From Semisulcospira habei (lineage: Eukaryota; Mollusca; Gastropoda; Semisulcospiridae): a stretch of DNA of 64,000 nt. The translations under genes were made by a program, and so were the position numbers. The first letter of the stretch is position 1; each line of letters starts with the position of its first letter. The DNA lies in the NCBI GenBank assembly GCA_036245525.1, contig BTPG01000005.1, positions 207,436,682-207,500,681 of the forward strand, given 5' to 3'. The notes under the pieces are model-generated. The model was not told the DNA's origin, ran no database searches, and was given only the letters and a program-made list of their open reading frames with translations. Below are positions 11,597 to 23,032 of the stretch, in pieces.

Positions 11597-11605
11597 CTCT
11601 CTCTT
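11508..11605 (+). repeat. (CT)n microsatellite
   Basis: About 49 CT units with one G. Confidence 0.95.
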
Positions 11606-11780
11606 AGTCTAGCAGCTGCCCTTCATAGACGATCAGCCGTTTACGAGATAGTGATTTTCTAGAGAGTAACAAAGGTTTGGGTATATCAAAATGAAGTCTA
11701 GTATGAATAAAAGCAGTGCGCACTCGTTTTAAACCGCCGGAGGATGGAGACATTTTTCTGTAGCACATTTTGTTTCCAGT

Positions 11781-11840
11781 ATGGCTGCAGACGAAACCAG
11801 GACCTTCGCGGCCATGTTTACAGGGGATCAGTTTACACGG
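11781..11840 (+). CDS. Candidate first coding exon, MAADETRTFAAMFTGDQFTR
   Basis: An ATG after TTTCCAGT begins 20 codons with balanced composition, ending at a possible but weak donor (CGG|GTCTCA). The sequence before it has the ACATTTTTCTG...TTTCCAG look of an acceptor. No partner exon is visible in the next kilobases. Weak support. Confidence 0.2.
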
Positions 11841-13349
11841 GTCTCATTGTTCCTGTATTCAGTGGTAGTATGCACTATATGTCACTTAAAAGGATTTCAT
11901 TTTTTAAAGTAATATTTTCACACTTAGATATATTAAGAGAAGAAACAATTACGAAAACGCTTGCCTTGAACTCAAAATTAATATCGTTTCGCAACAATAA
12001 GGTATCCCAAAATCACGTGATCAAAACATCACGTGATGCCACGAACTTCGCGGACGTGAATTTCTGTGTGCCGACGGGTTCTTTTTTTATTTGTTCTACA
12101 TAAGCTTGTTTGTTTAAAAAAAAAGCAAACGTGTAAAGTTGCTGTGTGCATTTTTACGGCTTGATAAAGGTTTGTCACGTTTATTTCCATTCACTTTACC
12201 ATCGCTTTGCCCGTTTCATTTCGACAACACAGCACCAAAACAAAACGCAACCCACAACACAAACGCTATCTTCAAAACCTATGCTGCATTCTGTAAAAGA
12301 AAAAGAGTGCCACACCACTTGGTTTTAACTGTCATGGCTGAGCAAAGTTTCGGAACTTGATTAATTATTTTATGCAGCAGTAACATTTATTTTAATCAGT
12401 TGCACTGACAAGCTATGTTGTGATGTGCGATCACTGCCAGTGCCAATTTTGCAGTCTCAGTGATCACTGGTGGTACAGTACACTTCACACTGAAAAAAAA
12501 AATACACAGCACAATGTGAACACGCTTGGAAGTTCATGCAATGCTTTGTTTAAATTTGAACCCTATCTTGCTAGCAGTAGCCTACTGCACAAAAGAGGAA
12601 CTTATTTTGCTGCTGTGTTATTTGCAGTTTGTCTGCATATAGACATTTGCAGTTCGCTGCAAGGATTCTTAGCAGCTGACATTAGCACTGACATATTGGG
12701 ATTAAAACGAGAAAGAAAACGGAGAAAGGTGACACAGAGATGATTTAATAAATCAGTCAAGTGATCAAATGAATGAGATATCTATGTTTTATGATAAACA
12801 GCTAGTTATGGGAAGGGGGGGGGGGGGGGGAGGAGGCACATACTTTATAATGTACACGTACTATTTCTTTCAGTGTTTCCATCACCCACTCATAACACCA
12901 TTAGACTCGATGAGTTGTCATGTTTTGAGTGGTTTACAAAATACATGTACTTGTTGCTGTTACATTATCTTCTTACTGGTTTTGACGTTTTGCTGTAAGA
13001 TTTACAGTCCCATACTTTAAGCGTGTTCCCCCTAACGCACACAGAGGTTGACTGTATCATTGATATGTGTGTGTAGGTAGCGTTTGGTTTTGTTTGAGGT
13101 GGCAGTTTTGGCCTCACCTTTAAGTTTGGTGCCGCTGTGCATGTGGCCACCAGTACTATTTACAGAACTGATGACTGCATGTGCAGGCTAGTTCACGGTA
13201 TCAAAATGTGAACTGGGCAGCCTATTGTTTGAAGTGATCAGTGGTAGCAACATCCATGATGTATGTGTGCATTTGGCCACTGGTACTGTTTACAAAGGTG
13301 CTGTTTACACAACTAGTGGCTGAGTATGCATATTATTATTTGTACTGTT
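11841..13349. other. No gene seen; minor repeats
   Basis: AT-rich. Holds ATCACGTGAT twice at 12012-12035, a poly-G run at 12816 and a loose repeat (GGCCACCAGTACT, GGCCACTGGTACT, GGCCAACAGTACT) at 13146, 13274 and 13400. Confidence 0.4.
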
Positions 13350-13924
13350 ATTGTTATCAGGTGTGGCCTTATCTCTAAGTTTTGGTGCCCCTGTGCATGA
13401 GGCCAACAGTACTTTTCACAGAACTGATGGCTGCATGTGCAGTGTGGTTAACTGGACACATGAAATTTGTAGGTGGGCAGCTAAAATACAGGCAGTCAAT
13501 ACAAGCCACTTGCTTAACCTGAAGTCTCTATATATAGATTTTACAGTCCACTAATGCCCATCAGTATACAATTGTGCATGTCTTTTGTGGGTATTCTGTG
13601 GTTTTGTATGTGGGCTGGGGTTGAAAGTGGGGCGGTATGGCACCTATTACCGTGTATGTACAAAACCTCATACAAACAAACATAAATTAATAATTTTAAT
13701 AAATAGTTATTTGGGTTTAACGCCGCGCGGTAGACTACGGCCATCGCATGGCAGTTAAATAAATAAGATAAAGTAAGTCAAAGGTACCTGGGACATAAGA
13801 ATGCTAAGTAAAGTATAGATTATGATCATGCACAGATGTACATTGGTGGATGTTCTGCGGTTTTGTGTGTGTAACTGGATTGGGGTTGGGAGCGAGCGAT
13901 ACTGCACCTATTACCATGTACGTG

Positions 13925-14290
13925 TATAAGACATAAGACATTTATTCACCAAGTAAAACGTTACAAGGATTTTTGTGTGGAATGGCGACAGTAAAATATG
14001 TCCTCACTCGTAGGGCATTCATCATGTCATACACTTAGTTGGCGATCATCCTATATACAGCACTAAAAGATAGATAAACACAATATTAAACACAAATCAG
14101 TCATATGTCACAAATCATGGAATCACGTTGTTCCGTGCATGGTGATGTATTGAGGACAGCTTCTGGAAAAAAAATTGCATCTGAATCGCGAGGTTCTGGC
14201 TTTAAAAGCACGAAACCGCTGGCCAGAGGGCAGAAGCTCAAAGAGATGATTGGCTGGGTGTGACAGATCTGACAGAATAGTACTGGTGGC
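13925..14290 (-). pseudogene. LINE ORF2 C-terminus and 3' UTR fragment
   Basis: On the minus strand LFELLPSGQRFRAFKARTSR appears at about 14245-14186, a conserved tail of many CR1/Rex-type LINE ORF2 proteins (LLPSGRRYR...KARTSR). The 3' UTR ends in GAATAAATGTCTTATGTCTT at about 13950-13925. It is 5'-truncated and sits inside the 13.5-16 kb array. Confidence 0.55.
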
Positions 14291-14608
14291 CACATGTACA
14301 GGGGCACCATGGTGTATGTTCTTGAGCTGTATGCTGATGTGTATGTACAAAACCTACATTACAAACAAACAAAACAAACAAAATAAATAAATAATTTAAA
14401 TAAATAAGATAAAGTAAGTCTAAGGTACCTGGGACATATGCATGCTAGGTAAAGGATAGATTAAAAATTATGAACATACACAGATGTGCATGTCCTTCCT
14501 TTGGTAGGTGTTCTGCGGTTTTATGTGTGTATTTAGGTAAGGGTTGGGAGCAGGCAGTATGGCACCTATTACCATCTATATATGTGTACATTTTCTTGTT
14601 TGCTGATG

Positions 14609-14995
14609 CCCCCACCAGGGTCTGCCCTGGGGGACTTGGGTGGGGTTAGGTACTTTTTAGTTCCCAGGGTCACCCTGGTCAGCCCCACAGGGTGGGTTTC
14701 CTTTCTATTCTGGGGCATGTGTTTCTGTCTACCCTTGGTCCATTCACCTGTATTTGTCTTTTTAAAACTCTCCCAACTGTCTGCACTGCCTGTAGCTCTT
14801 GATGTTGGATGTGTGTTGCTAGACGGTCTTAGCTTTATTTAGGCCCCATGTTGTAGGTTTATTTAACGTATTTGACCGGCTGGCGACATACATTCAATTT
14901 TCTGTTTAGTTTTTTTTTTTTCACAAGCAGTGCAGGCACGTCCTGAGAAAGCCTTGTTGCTGTCGGGACGCTAAGCAATGTACAATCAATCAATC
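14609..14995 (+). mobile_element. Retroposon 3' end, family K, copy 1
   Basis: From CCCCCACCAGGGTCTGCCCT to GTCGGGACGCTAAGCAATGT and an (ATCA)n tail. Copies at 15525-15880 and 46353-46749 share both ends and a simple tail, as expected for a LINE 3' UTR or SINE. No coding frame or pol III box seen. Confidence 0.6.
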
Positions 14996-15524
14996 ATTGT
15001 TTGCTGATGTGTATGTACAAAACCTTCATTACAACTACAAGCAAACAAAATAAATAAATAATTTAAATATATACTTATTTGGGTTTAATGTCGAGCAGGC
15101 GACCAATGCCATCTCATGGCGGTTAAATAAAAAAGATAAAGTAAGTCAAGATACCTGGGACATATGAATGCTCAGTAAAGGATAGATTATGAACATGCAC
15201 AGATGTAAGTGTCGTTTGGTGGGTGTTCTCTGGTTGTGGAGTGGGGTTGGGAGTGGGCAGTATTACCATATATGTGTATGTGAACATCAGCATATGAACA
15301 AAACCTACTTTTCAAACAAATAAAAATAAATAATAAATTTAAATAACTAGGACATATGAATACCAAGTAAAGGATATATTATGAACATGCACAGATGTTT
15401 GTTCTGTGGTTTTGTATGTGGGGTGGGGAGCGGGTGGTATGCACCTATTACCATATATGTGTACATGTTATGTTCACATCATATATGTGTATATGTATGT
15501 TCTCATCTTGTATGCTGATGTCCC

Positions 15525-15880
15525 CCACCCAGGTCTACCCTGGGGGACTTGGGTGGGGTTAACTACTTTTTAGTTCCCAGGGTGACCCTGGTCAGCCCCA
15601 CAGGGTGGGTTTTCCCCTCTATTCTGGGGCGTGTGTTTCTGTCTACCCTTGGTACATTCACCTTGGTACATTTTAAAACTCTTCCTACTGTCTGCACTGC
15701 TTGTAGCTCTTGATATTGGATGTGTGTTGCTAAAGGGTCTAGTTAGGTTTATTTAGTGTATTAGACCAGCTGGCGACATACATTCAATATTCTGTTTAGT
15801 TTGGGTTTTCTCACAAGCAGTGCAGGCACGTCCTGAGAAAGTCTTGTTGCTGTCGGGACGTTAATGTACAATCAATCATT
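15525..15880 (+). mobile_element. Retroposon 3' end, family K, copy 2
   Basis: CCCCCACCCAGGTCTACCCT to GTCGGGACGTTAATGTACAA plus ATCAATCA, about 85-90% like copy 1 by eye. Confidence 0.6.
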
Positions 15881-16298
15881 TTATGCTGATGTGTATGTGC
15901 AAACATACATCACAAACAAACAAACAAACAAACAAAATAAATTAATAAAATAAGTTGGGGATACCTGGGACCTATGAATATGCATGTTAAGTAAAGGATA
16001 GATTATGAACATGCACAGATGTAAGCATTATTGAAAACAAATTTCCTCTCCTTGGTGACCACTACCATCCACTATAGTGATCATGTGCATCAAGGAATTC
16101 CTTCCATCCATAATTAAAAGGATAAATAATAAATAAATATGTAAGTGAATACATACATGAATCAATAATAAATAAATAAAACATGTAATATAATAGAGGG
16201 CTACTATCTGTATTGTGTCTCATGCAGTCCTGATAAAGCTTAATCATAAGAGTCCTTGTGAGTACTTGAGTGCGGATTGGTTGAATTGGTTGCAAAAA

Positions 16299-16673
16299 CT
16301 AAAATTTTATATTTAGGTGTTTAGCTGAATATGGTGATTTTGATGGAAACGGTTCGGAGATGGATTTCACTCTGCCTGGCTTGTGCTTAAGACCAGTCGG
16401 ATACGAGTGTGTTTGACCAGTTAAAAATCCCATATCCACTAATAAAATAAACAAAAAGAGCAGACCTGCACTTAGAGCCGTTAGGCTGAAAAACAGACGA
16501 ACAACATGCATGTTGTATCCGGCCAAAAAGTCTTCAGAATGTTGAAGATGGTCGGCAGACACATTGCACAACATGCACAAAGGGAGTTTACTTTCGATAT
16601 GCTTTCCTCCCACAAAAGACCGAGTTCTATGGAAAAGGCTGTTTTCAAGACCAGGAAAAATAACGTATTTCAC
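16299..16673 (-). CDS. Possible exon of a single-pass membrane protein
   Basis: This 124-codon frame has ordinary codon use and no repeats. It contains one clear membrane span, LFFSLTALSAGLLFLFILLV, preceded by MHVVR at codon 55 (ATG 16511-16509). That short basic start plus span would fit a type II Golgi protein such as a glycosyltransferase N-terminus, followed by a proline/serine-rich stem. No conserved catalytic domain follows and no clear donor is visible. I do not recognise the family. Confidence 0.3.
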   Translation of the reverse strand: MKYVIFPGLENSLFHRTRSFVGGKHIESKLPLCMLCNVSADHLQHSEDFLAGYNMHVVRLFFSLTALSAGLLFLFILLVDMGFLTGQTHSYPTGLKHKPGRVKSISEPFPSKSPYSAKHLNIKF

Positions 16674-17164
16674 GTTGATAAGATGTTCAAATCGAAAATA
16701 ATCTCTGTTTCAATTCAGGAGCAAAGTAAACCTTCATCAACCGTGCGCGTCTGATTGACTTCTTTAGAAGGCTTCTCGCTGACCGCCATTTTGAAACTAG
16801 CGACGCGACCATGCTTACCGCATTAAAAATAATACTTTTAAACTTATTTTATCGTATATATGTATGCATGTTTACTTGCTGATGATTTTAATTGACTCAC
16901 CGGAATAAACTTGTAACTTGTATGCTTGAATTTTTTAATGTTATGCACACTCTTGCACCTTATCCGGGCGGTGTACGAGGACTGGTTCCCTCACATCGAA
17001 AAATAGCTTTCGAAAAACACTTCTACAAAAATGTCTCCATCCTAAGGACAAATATTGTTGCCATGCATAAACTATATGGCATTAGTACTTTCGTTTCGTA
17101 CCTGCAAACCATTGTTACTCTTTTGACGAACTACTTAGTCTGCAAAAATTGCGAAAAGCTGCTG

Positions 17165-17166
<2 letters not shown>

Positions 17167-17200
<34 letters not shown>

Positions 17201-17429
17201 CCCCTCTCTCTCTCTCCCCTCTCTCTCTCTCCTCCCCTCTCTCTCCCCCTCTCCCCTCTCTCTCTCCCACTCTCTCTCTCTTCCCCCCCTCTCTCTCTCT
17301 CCCCTCTCTCTCTCCCCCTCTCTCTCTTCCCCCCCTCTCTCTCTCTCTCCCCTCTCTCTCTCTCCCCCTCTCCTCTCTCTCTCCACCCCTCTCTCTCTCC
17401 CCCTCTCCCCCCCTCTCTCTCTCTCCCTC

Positions 17430-17472
<43 letters not shown>
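17167..17472 (+). repeat. (CT)n/(CCCCT)n pyrimidine tract
   Basis: 300 bp of pure pyrimidine with CCCC interruptions; may adopt triplex DNA. Confidence 0.95.
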
Positions 17473-17474
<2 letters not shown>

Positions 17475-17556
17475 ACCGTCAGTCAGGTATGTCAGCTGTG
17501 ACAGTATGTACCATATATAAGTTATATATTGTTACTCTGACCAATTCCTTAGAGGA

Positions 17557-17628
<72 letters not shown>

Positions 17629-17640
17629 GTTTGTTTGCGT
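17557..17640 (+). repeat. (GT)n microsatellite
   Basis: GT run ending GCGTGTGTTTG. Confidence 0.95.
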
Positions 17641-18017
17641 GTGAACATGCGTGCCTGTGTATGTGTGTCTAACCTAGTTATGTATTATACCATTGTTTTG
17701 TTTATGATAATGTTGATTAGTAGTTTGAAGCAACGGCAAGTTTGAAAATTGGTCTTGTAACCGAATACTTCTGCCGTAGTAAAATATAAGTTCATTTTCA
17801 TTCATTGTCATTGACATTTGTCTCTCTCTTTCTGGTTTATTCTTCTTTCTTTCTTTCTTTCTTTCTTTCTCTGAGTAAGTATATTGTCATATTATGCTAA
17901 TCATCTGAAAATATTAGTAGAGCAATAGTAATTAATGCTTAGCTTAGCAACGGCAAGGTCGACAAATGGTTGTAACTATCAGATCAGATGTAAAACTGTG
18001 TGCTGGGTCAGTTGTGA

Positions 18018-18480
18018 GGGGCGGTCCGTGGCGCTGTGGTGAAGGCGTCTGCCACCAATGCCAAAGATGCGAGGTTCGAAAACGGGTTCCGGCGTCGGAC
18101 TTTTCTCCTCTGGTAAGTGTCACCGTTAATTCGGGCGGACCGTCAGGGGTTCTTTCTCCGGGTACTCCGGTTCTTCCACCCCCGACCCAACCCCCTCACC
18201 CCGAACACTTTGGTACCGGTTTCAGGCCACTTTACAAATTTCAAATACAAACGATCAAAAATCTCTGTAACTTCAGTAGCTGAACTGGCCCTTCGTCTGT
18301 CTTGTACTGTGTTTGTCTTAAATGGCGTAAATCCGTGTCTGTTACGTGAGTGTGCGTGTTGGGTTTCAGTTCGCGGCGCTTTGAGTCGATTTGCCCCAAA
18401 ATTGAGAAAAAGCGCCTATATAATGACGGTATTATTATTATTATTATTATTATTATTAGTAGTAGTAGTAGTAGTAGTAG
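18018..18480 (+). mobile_element. SINE family 3, full-length
   Basis: tRNA-like head GGGCGGTCCGTGGCGCTGTG with B box GAGGTTCGAAAAC, a middle with TTTCTCCGGGTACTCCGG and ACTTTGGTACCGGTTTCAGG, then GCGGCGCTTTGAGTCGAT, AAGCGCCTATATAAT and an (ATT)n tail. The tail region resembles 3' ends found in many animal SINEs. A PalD sits right behind it. Confidence 0.75.
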
Positions 18481-18559
18481 CTTAGTCCAGCGCCAGCCAT
18501 TAAGCAAGGTGCTCCGCCATAGCGGATCACCTTGCTTAGTGGCTGGCGCAGGACTAAGC
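18481..18559. repeat. PalD hairpin, copy 1
   Basis: Arm AGCCATTAAGCAAGGTGCTC / inverse around CCGCCATAGCGG; about 35 bp pair. Second copy at 30669-30744. Confidence 0.8.
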
Positions 18560-18642
18560 TCCCTCATGCAACTGGCCCCATGGATCTTACCTTGGATCTT
18601 ACGACTCCTTATAGCCGGAAAGTCCAAATTCACAGACAACCC

Positions 18643-18700
18643 GCAAGGGGCATAGATCCTCATGAAATCGCAGGGGCCCATTAGTATCTATGCCTTTTGC
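18643..18700. repeat. PalA, degenerate
   Basis: GCAAGGGGCATAGATCCTCA; centre partly deleted; right arm TAGTATCTATGCCTTTTGC. Confidence 0.65.
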
Positions 18701-18726
18701 TTAACCAACAAGCAGGGATTCTCAGC

Positions 18727-18850
18727 TCAGGAGACACAGGCCTATTGACCATGACAGTTGAAGTGTGGTGCTAGCATAGCTTGCCACCCAGAGATACCAA
18801 GCTCTTCTGGCACTACCCGGTGAACGGCTATCATGGTCGATCATGTTGAT
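18727..18850. mobile_element. PalB, degenerate
   Basis: TTGACCATGACAGTTGAAGT and GAACGGCTATCATGGTCGAT flank a diverged centre (AGCTTGCCACCCAGAG). Confidence 0.6.
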
Positions 18851-19017
18851 GTGCAGTTTAGGGCCTAAATCGAGTTGTAATGATACCAGATGGCGAGGCC
18901 GGGGCACAAAGGCGCAGTTGTAGAGGCTGTGCGGGATCTCCAAGCCTTTTGTCGATGGACCCCGTTTGCTGATGTCGTGTGCAACCTATCAGCAAAAGAC
19001 AGACTATCAAAGTACCT

Positions 19018-19130
19018 GCAGGCCGCAGGGGCTTATGGGGATCTCTGTGTCTCTGAGGATCTATGCCTCGTATGAGGATCTATGTCTTCTGTGAGAATCT
19101 GTGTCTCTTATGAAGGTCTATGTCTCTGTT
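19018..19130 (+). repeat. Tandem half-arms of PalA
   Basis: GGGATCTCTGTGTCTC, GAGGATCTATGCCTCGTAT, GAGGATCTATGTCTTCTGT, GAGAATCTGTGTCTCTTAT and GAAGGTCTATGTCTCTG follow head to tail, a unit of about 19 bp. Each equals the inner right arm of PalA. Confidence 0.75.
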
Positions 19131-19541
19131 CCCAGGATCAAACGTCAGAACGCGCAGGTCTTTGATTATGCTGTGGAAACACAAGCATTTCACTGTGTGA
19201 CATGGGAAAACATTGAAAGCAGCCGCTGCACTACAGAGACTGCAGTTCAAAGCACACAGTGGGCCCATGCAGTCCCATCTGTTAAAATGCCTTAGCATTA
19301 GTCTGTCCCAGTCATCCCCTAATTTTTCAATCCTCTAAACAACACTACCGCCCACTTGCTGCACATTTGCCATGCACAAAATCAACACACACACAAAAAA
19401 AGGACATCACAAGTCTCATTTCCTGGCTATCAACATGATTCTGTATCAACCCTTCATCGATGCGCAGCCAAAATTGGTACACATCTCAAATCACCATCCG
19501 CTTGGCAACTCAGTCAAACTAGGCACAAAAGAGTCCGCTGG

Positions 19542-19765
19542 TTAACCCATATCATACTGAGGCTAAAAGCTTCAAATTTGTACTCTGCCATATGCAAGCT
19601 ACATTATAGTACTTACAGATAAGGATATAGACCAATGGCTTTAGTTCAAGGGTGGTGCCAGAATAGCTTGGCGCCTAGAGGCGCCAAGCTATTCTGGCAC
19701 TACCCTGGAACTATTTTAGTCACACTTATTTCACACACTGGTGTATTCCGAATGATAGGGGTTAA
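19542..19765. mobile_element. PalB2 element with TTAA ends
   Basis: TTAACCCATATCATACTGAG to CCGAATGATAGGGGTTAA; centre TTGGCGCCTAGAGGCGCCAA; 224 bp. Confidence 0.85.
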
Positions 19766-19984
19766 GCCACGGCTGTTATGAATCAAAGCACCAAACATGT
19801 CTCTCCTCATCTATCAAGAGATTTTGAGCAAATTCCAGCATACTGCCTCTGTACAAAATGCCAAAGAAGGCAGAAGATTTTTTGTTAAAACACCGGTCCT
19901 GTGACTTTAATAAACTCTGTTAGCCCCAAGGTCCCATTTCTCCAATTTTGGAGGTGTTGCCTAACGACTATGTGCCAGTTGTAG

Positions 19985-20103
19985 GAGACGGATTGAGCAC
20001 GATAGTAGTAGGGTAGTGCTAGATGAGCTTGATGCCTTCACACCCTTGAATTATCATGATCAATCCATCTCCTGCTGCAGGGTCCCGGGTTTAAAGGGGT
20101 TAA
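19985..20103. mobile_element. PalB, degenerate, ending in TTAA
   Basis: GATTGAGCACGATAGTAGTA on the left, CCTTGAATTATCATGATCAA and ATCTCCTGCTGCAGGGTC on the right, closing in AAAGGGGTTAA at 20103. Confidence 0.6.
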
Positions 20104-20296
20104 GTCAGTAGCTGAGCTGACCCTTCGCACCACGTGAATGTCCTGTGTTTGTCGTGTACCGTGAGTGTTTGTCTTCAGAGTGAATGCGTGTGTGTCACGT
20201 GAGCGTGCGTATAGGTGGGTTCAGTTCGCGGCGCTTTGAGCCGATTCGCAGAATTGGGTAAAGAGCCTATATAATAACCGGCATTATTATTATTAA
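20104..20296 (+). mobile_element. SINE family 3, 5'-truncated
   Basis: Begins in the body (AGTAGCTGAGCTGACCCTTC) and ends with AGAGCCTATATAATAACCGG plus (ATT)n. It directly follows the PalB TTAA. Confidence 0.7.
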
Positions 20297-20388
20297 GACT
20301 GCTTGTACGATTTCTTGACGAATCCCCAAAATGGCCGCCTCTGTCAGACGTGCTAACTGCAAATGGGTCCGACATGATGCGAGTACCT

Positions 20389-20454
20389 CCAAGAGGCACA
20401 GATTCTCATGCACCCCTGCACCTGCAGGGACTCGTGAGAACCTATGCCTTTTGC
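20389..20454. repeat. PalA hairpin core
   Basis: CCAAGAGGCACAGATTCTCA with right arm ACTCGTGAGAACCTATGCCT; centre CCCCTGCACCTGCAGGG. Confidence 0.75.
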
Positions 20455-20485
20455 AGATGCCGGGTACGGTTCCATTCTGCTCGGA

Positions 20486-20699
20486 TTAACCCATTCAGCC
20501 CTGACGCACTACAGCAGGAGATGGGTCGACCATGACAATTCAAGGGTAGCGCCAGATTAGCTTGGCGCCTGTAGGCGCCAAGCTAATCTGGCGCTGCCCT
20601 TGAATTATCATGGTCGATTCATCTCCTGCTACTTTTGCATAGTCATTAGATGACGCCTCCAAAATTTGGGAAATACGGCCGTCGGGCTGAATGAGTTAA
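20486..20699. mobile_element. PalB element with TTAA ends (reference copy)
   Basis: Complete: TTAACCCATTCAGCCCTGAC, outer arm GCACTACAGCAGGAGATGGG, core, then CATCTCCTGCT and GGCCGTCGGGCTGAATGAGTTAA. Length 214 bp. Ends match over about 20 bp as inverted repeats, with TTAA at both borders. Right of the core an extra stretch (AAATTTGGGAAATACGG) breaks the symmetry. This copy defines the family. Confidence 0.88.
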
Positions 20700-20874
20700 A
20701 TGTGGCAGGTTGTGACCACCTGGGAGGGGCAGAGGTGTGTGTAGAGTGCAGGGACTTTGTTTCAATCATGTTTGGTCATCTGGATGTATTTGTGTGCTGA
20801 TCTGTGAGTTTGAACCTCACGGTCTAAGTTGTCGAAATAAATAACCACACATTCGCGAGCATGTCTTTCACACA

Positions 20875-20990
20875 ACACACACACACACACACACACACAC
20901 GGCACACGCACGCACGCACGCACTCACTCACGCGCGCACACGCACGCACACACATATACACAAACACACTCACGGACGCACGCACAATAA
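20875..20990 (+). repeat. (CA)n/(CACG)n microsatellite
   Basis: CA run with CACGCACG and CACTCACT; AAT/AAC triplets follow. Confidence 0.9.
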
Positions 20991-21653
20991 TAATAACACG
21001 AAGAAGACCAACAACAATAACAAACTAGCGACAACAACCAAAACAACCACAACAACAATGATAACAACAACAACAATAATTGAATTTGAAAATGTTTCGC
21101 CGATGATGCTCTAATCGCTTAGTAAAAAAGTTTTTTTTTAATTATAATAATGAAAACAAGACCCCATAAATTGTTTTTTAATGGGTGTTGGTGTTGTTGT
21201 GAGATTGTAGATGCAGACCACGACACAGAGACTGACAAATCAGAGATCCAGTCCACATTTTTGCTGCTGTTGTTTTCAAAACGTGAGTGGGTGCGTTTTC
21301 GTACACACATGGAAAATAGCGATTCTGTTTCAATTTTTGTGACACGAAACTTGTCGGCCACAGCTTTGACAGCAGTGATTTTCCATGGCGAACGTCAACG
21401 CCGCAGTGTGCAAAGGCCATCGGGCTTACGTCGGCCTGATGGCCTCTTGCGCATTGGGACAGCGCTTTGACAAAGGCAGTGCTGATTTTAATGATCAACC
21501 TGAAAAGCTGAGCAGGAAAACAAAGGATCAGGTTTGTTTTCCTGTCCTACATCAGGCTTTTTAATCTGCAATTTTTCAACCAAAATGAACGTGTTCTTGC
21601 ATTTGACTCCAGGTTCATGCTGCGAGGATTGTCGCTTTGTTATCTTAGCTAAT

Positions 21654-21742
21654 GCCACCGATCTGCAAGCAGCATAGACCCTCATGGGCCCCCGCAGTTG
21701 CGGGGGCTCATGAGGATCTATGCCGCTTGCAGATCGGGGGCA
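21654..21742. mobile_element. PalA hairpin, extended palindrome
   Basis: The usual core (21665-21730) extends on both sides through CCACCGATCTGCAAGC / GCTTGCAGATCGGGGG, so pairing covers about 43 bp per arm. Confidence 0.85.
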
Positions 21743-22039
21743 TTCTGGTGCTTCCTTAGGCGGAGGTGATGGGCGGTCCTGGCAGGCCTAGCATTCTTTT
21801 GTTGTCAGCTCCGTTCGTCCTTGTAACATAATTCAACAAACAGATGTAATGAGAATGGAAAACAAAACAACTTCAGAACCACAGTTCGACATTTCAGGGT
21901 CAAGGAAACAAGATTTAAAAAAATAAAAGAGTACAGAAAATTCCCCAACATTTACTTGCATACCTTTCACTTACGGGCCCAACTAAAAGCAGCCATAACA
22001 TATTACAGTGGCCAGTCAACCCCTATATATACAAATATC

Positions 22040-22095
22040 GGGGCGTTTCTCTGTACATCGTGATAAGTCAAGGGTAGTGCCTAGAGGTGTCACTG
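22040..22095. repeat. PalB/B2 fragment
   Basis: AAGTCAAGGGTAGTGCCTAG only; the rest is gone. Confidence 0.4.
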
Positions 22096-22221
22096 AACCA
22101 AGCACAATAGGTCGGCCATCTTCCGAATTGGCGCGCAAATGAGATTTCGGCATGATTCACATTGTGTGTGTCGTTTGTTTATTTTCCGTGCGATGACAAT
22201 AGAGTAAGCAGGAATGACAAC

Positions 22222-22286
22222 GTGCTGGTCTGTGATTTTGGGCCTTACGGCCGACGGCCGTAAGGTCCAAAATCACAGACCAGCAC
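22222..22286. repeat. PalC hairpin
   Basis: GTGCTGGTCTGTGATTTTGG pairs with the inverse around CCTTACGGCCGACGGCCGTA; one mismatch in 32 bp. Copies at 40555-40616 and 49453-49517; half copies at 24225-24265 and 22840-22905. Confidence 0.85.
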
Positions 22287-22287
22287 A

Positions 22288-22436
22288 CAGGTCTCCAGCA
22301 CACAGGTCTCCTGGAAAGTATTCAGATCTTCACGTGGACAAGTTCTGGATTCGCACTACTTTCGGAAAGTATTCAGATCTTCACATTGTCAAGCTCTTGA
22401 TTGGCACGCGTCTGGAAAGTGTTCAGATCTTGGATC
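22288..22436 (+). repeat. Short degenerate repeat, ~58 bp unit
   Basis: GGAAAGTATTCAGATCTTCA recurs at 22313, 22370 and (as GTGTTCAGATCTTGG) at 22414. It starts where PalC ends. Confidence 0.6.
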
Positions 22437-23032
22437 ATGTTTCTCGATCCGCCGTTATTACGTAACCTATCTGAACCACAGAACCGAATGGCGACGCACA
22501 TGTGAGCGCAGCGATTGCCGTCGTCAGTGGATAGTCCAGACATTATTGTCTTGAGAGACTGAGTTACCGGGTGCTGCGTAACTCAGAAACGACTGGACTG
22601 TTAGTTTTGTCCTCTTGTCAGTTTTAGTTACGTCATATCGCCTATCCTGCTGCGCGCGTCACGGATATGACGTCAGATAGGAATCTACGACGTAAGCGGA
22701 TCGCGGCGGCGGATGCTTTCATTTCAGACGAAAATTGACGTCAGTGTACGTCATAATGTTAATTCTCGTTTTTCCACTGCACTGAAAGAAAGAGAGAGAG
22801 AGAGTTGTTACTTTAAATCTGGGAAACGGTAGACGCTTGCTGGTATGTGATTCTATATTTTACAGCGTGGAGTAGTAACGTCCAAAATCTCAGATAAGCA
22901 CGCAATAATAATGTTGGCTTTTCCGGCAGACAATAATTTATAGCAGTTCTTTAGACTCGTCCTCTTGAGAGTTTTGCGTAAGTGGATTTTATTGCGTCCA
23001 CGCTGTCTGATTGGCACCGACTACTCACATGT

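Larger units (their letters stand above)
13550..16035 (+). repeat. Degenerate tandem array with embedded retroposons
   Basis: A block with CCTGGGACATA, AAAGGATAGATTATGA, ACATGCACAGATGT and CACCTATTACCAT recurs with starts near 13780, 14428, 15150, 15345 and 15965. Between blocks lie family K copies, TTATTTGGGTTTAACGCCG motifs and a LINE fragment. Spacings are about 190-720 bp, so it looks like segmental duplication of a mixed unit. Confidence 0.6.

Noticed and set aside
16892..17644. 250-aa frame on the plus strand
   Set aside because: Most of it is SLSLSP from the pyrimidine tract and CVCV from (GT)n.
21150..21498. Overlapping 106-aa frames on both strands
   Set aside because: No recognisable motif, poly-leucine parts, and no splice context; cannot be supported as a gene.
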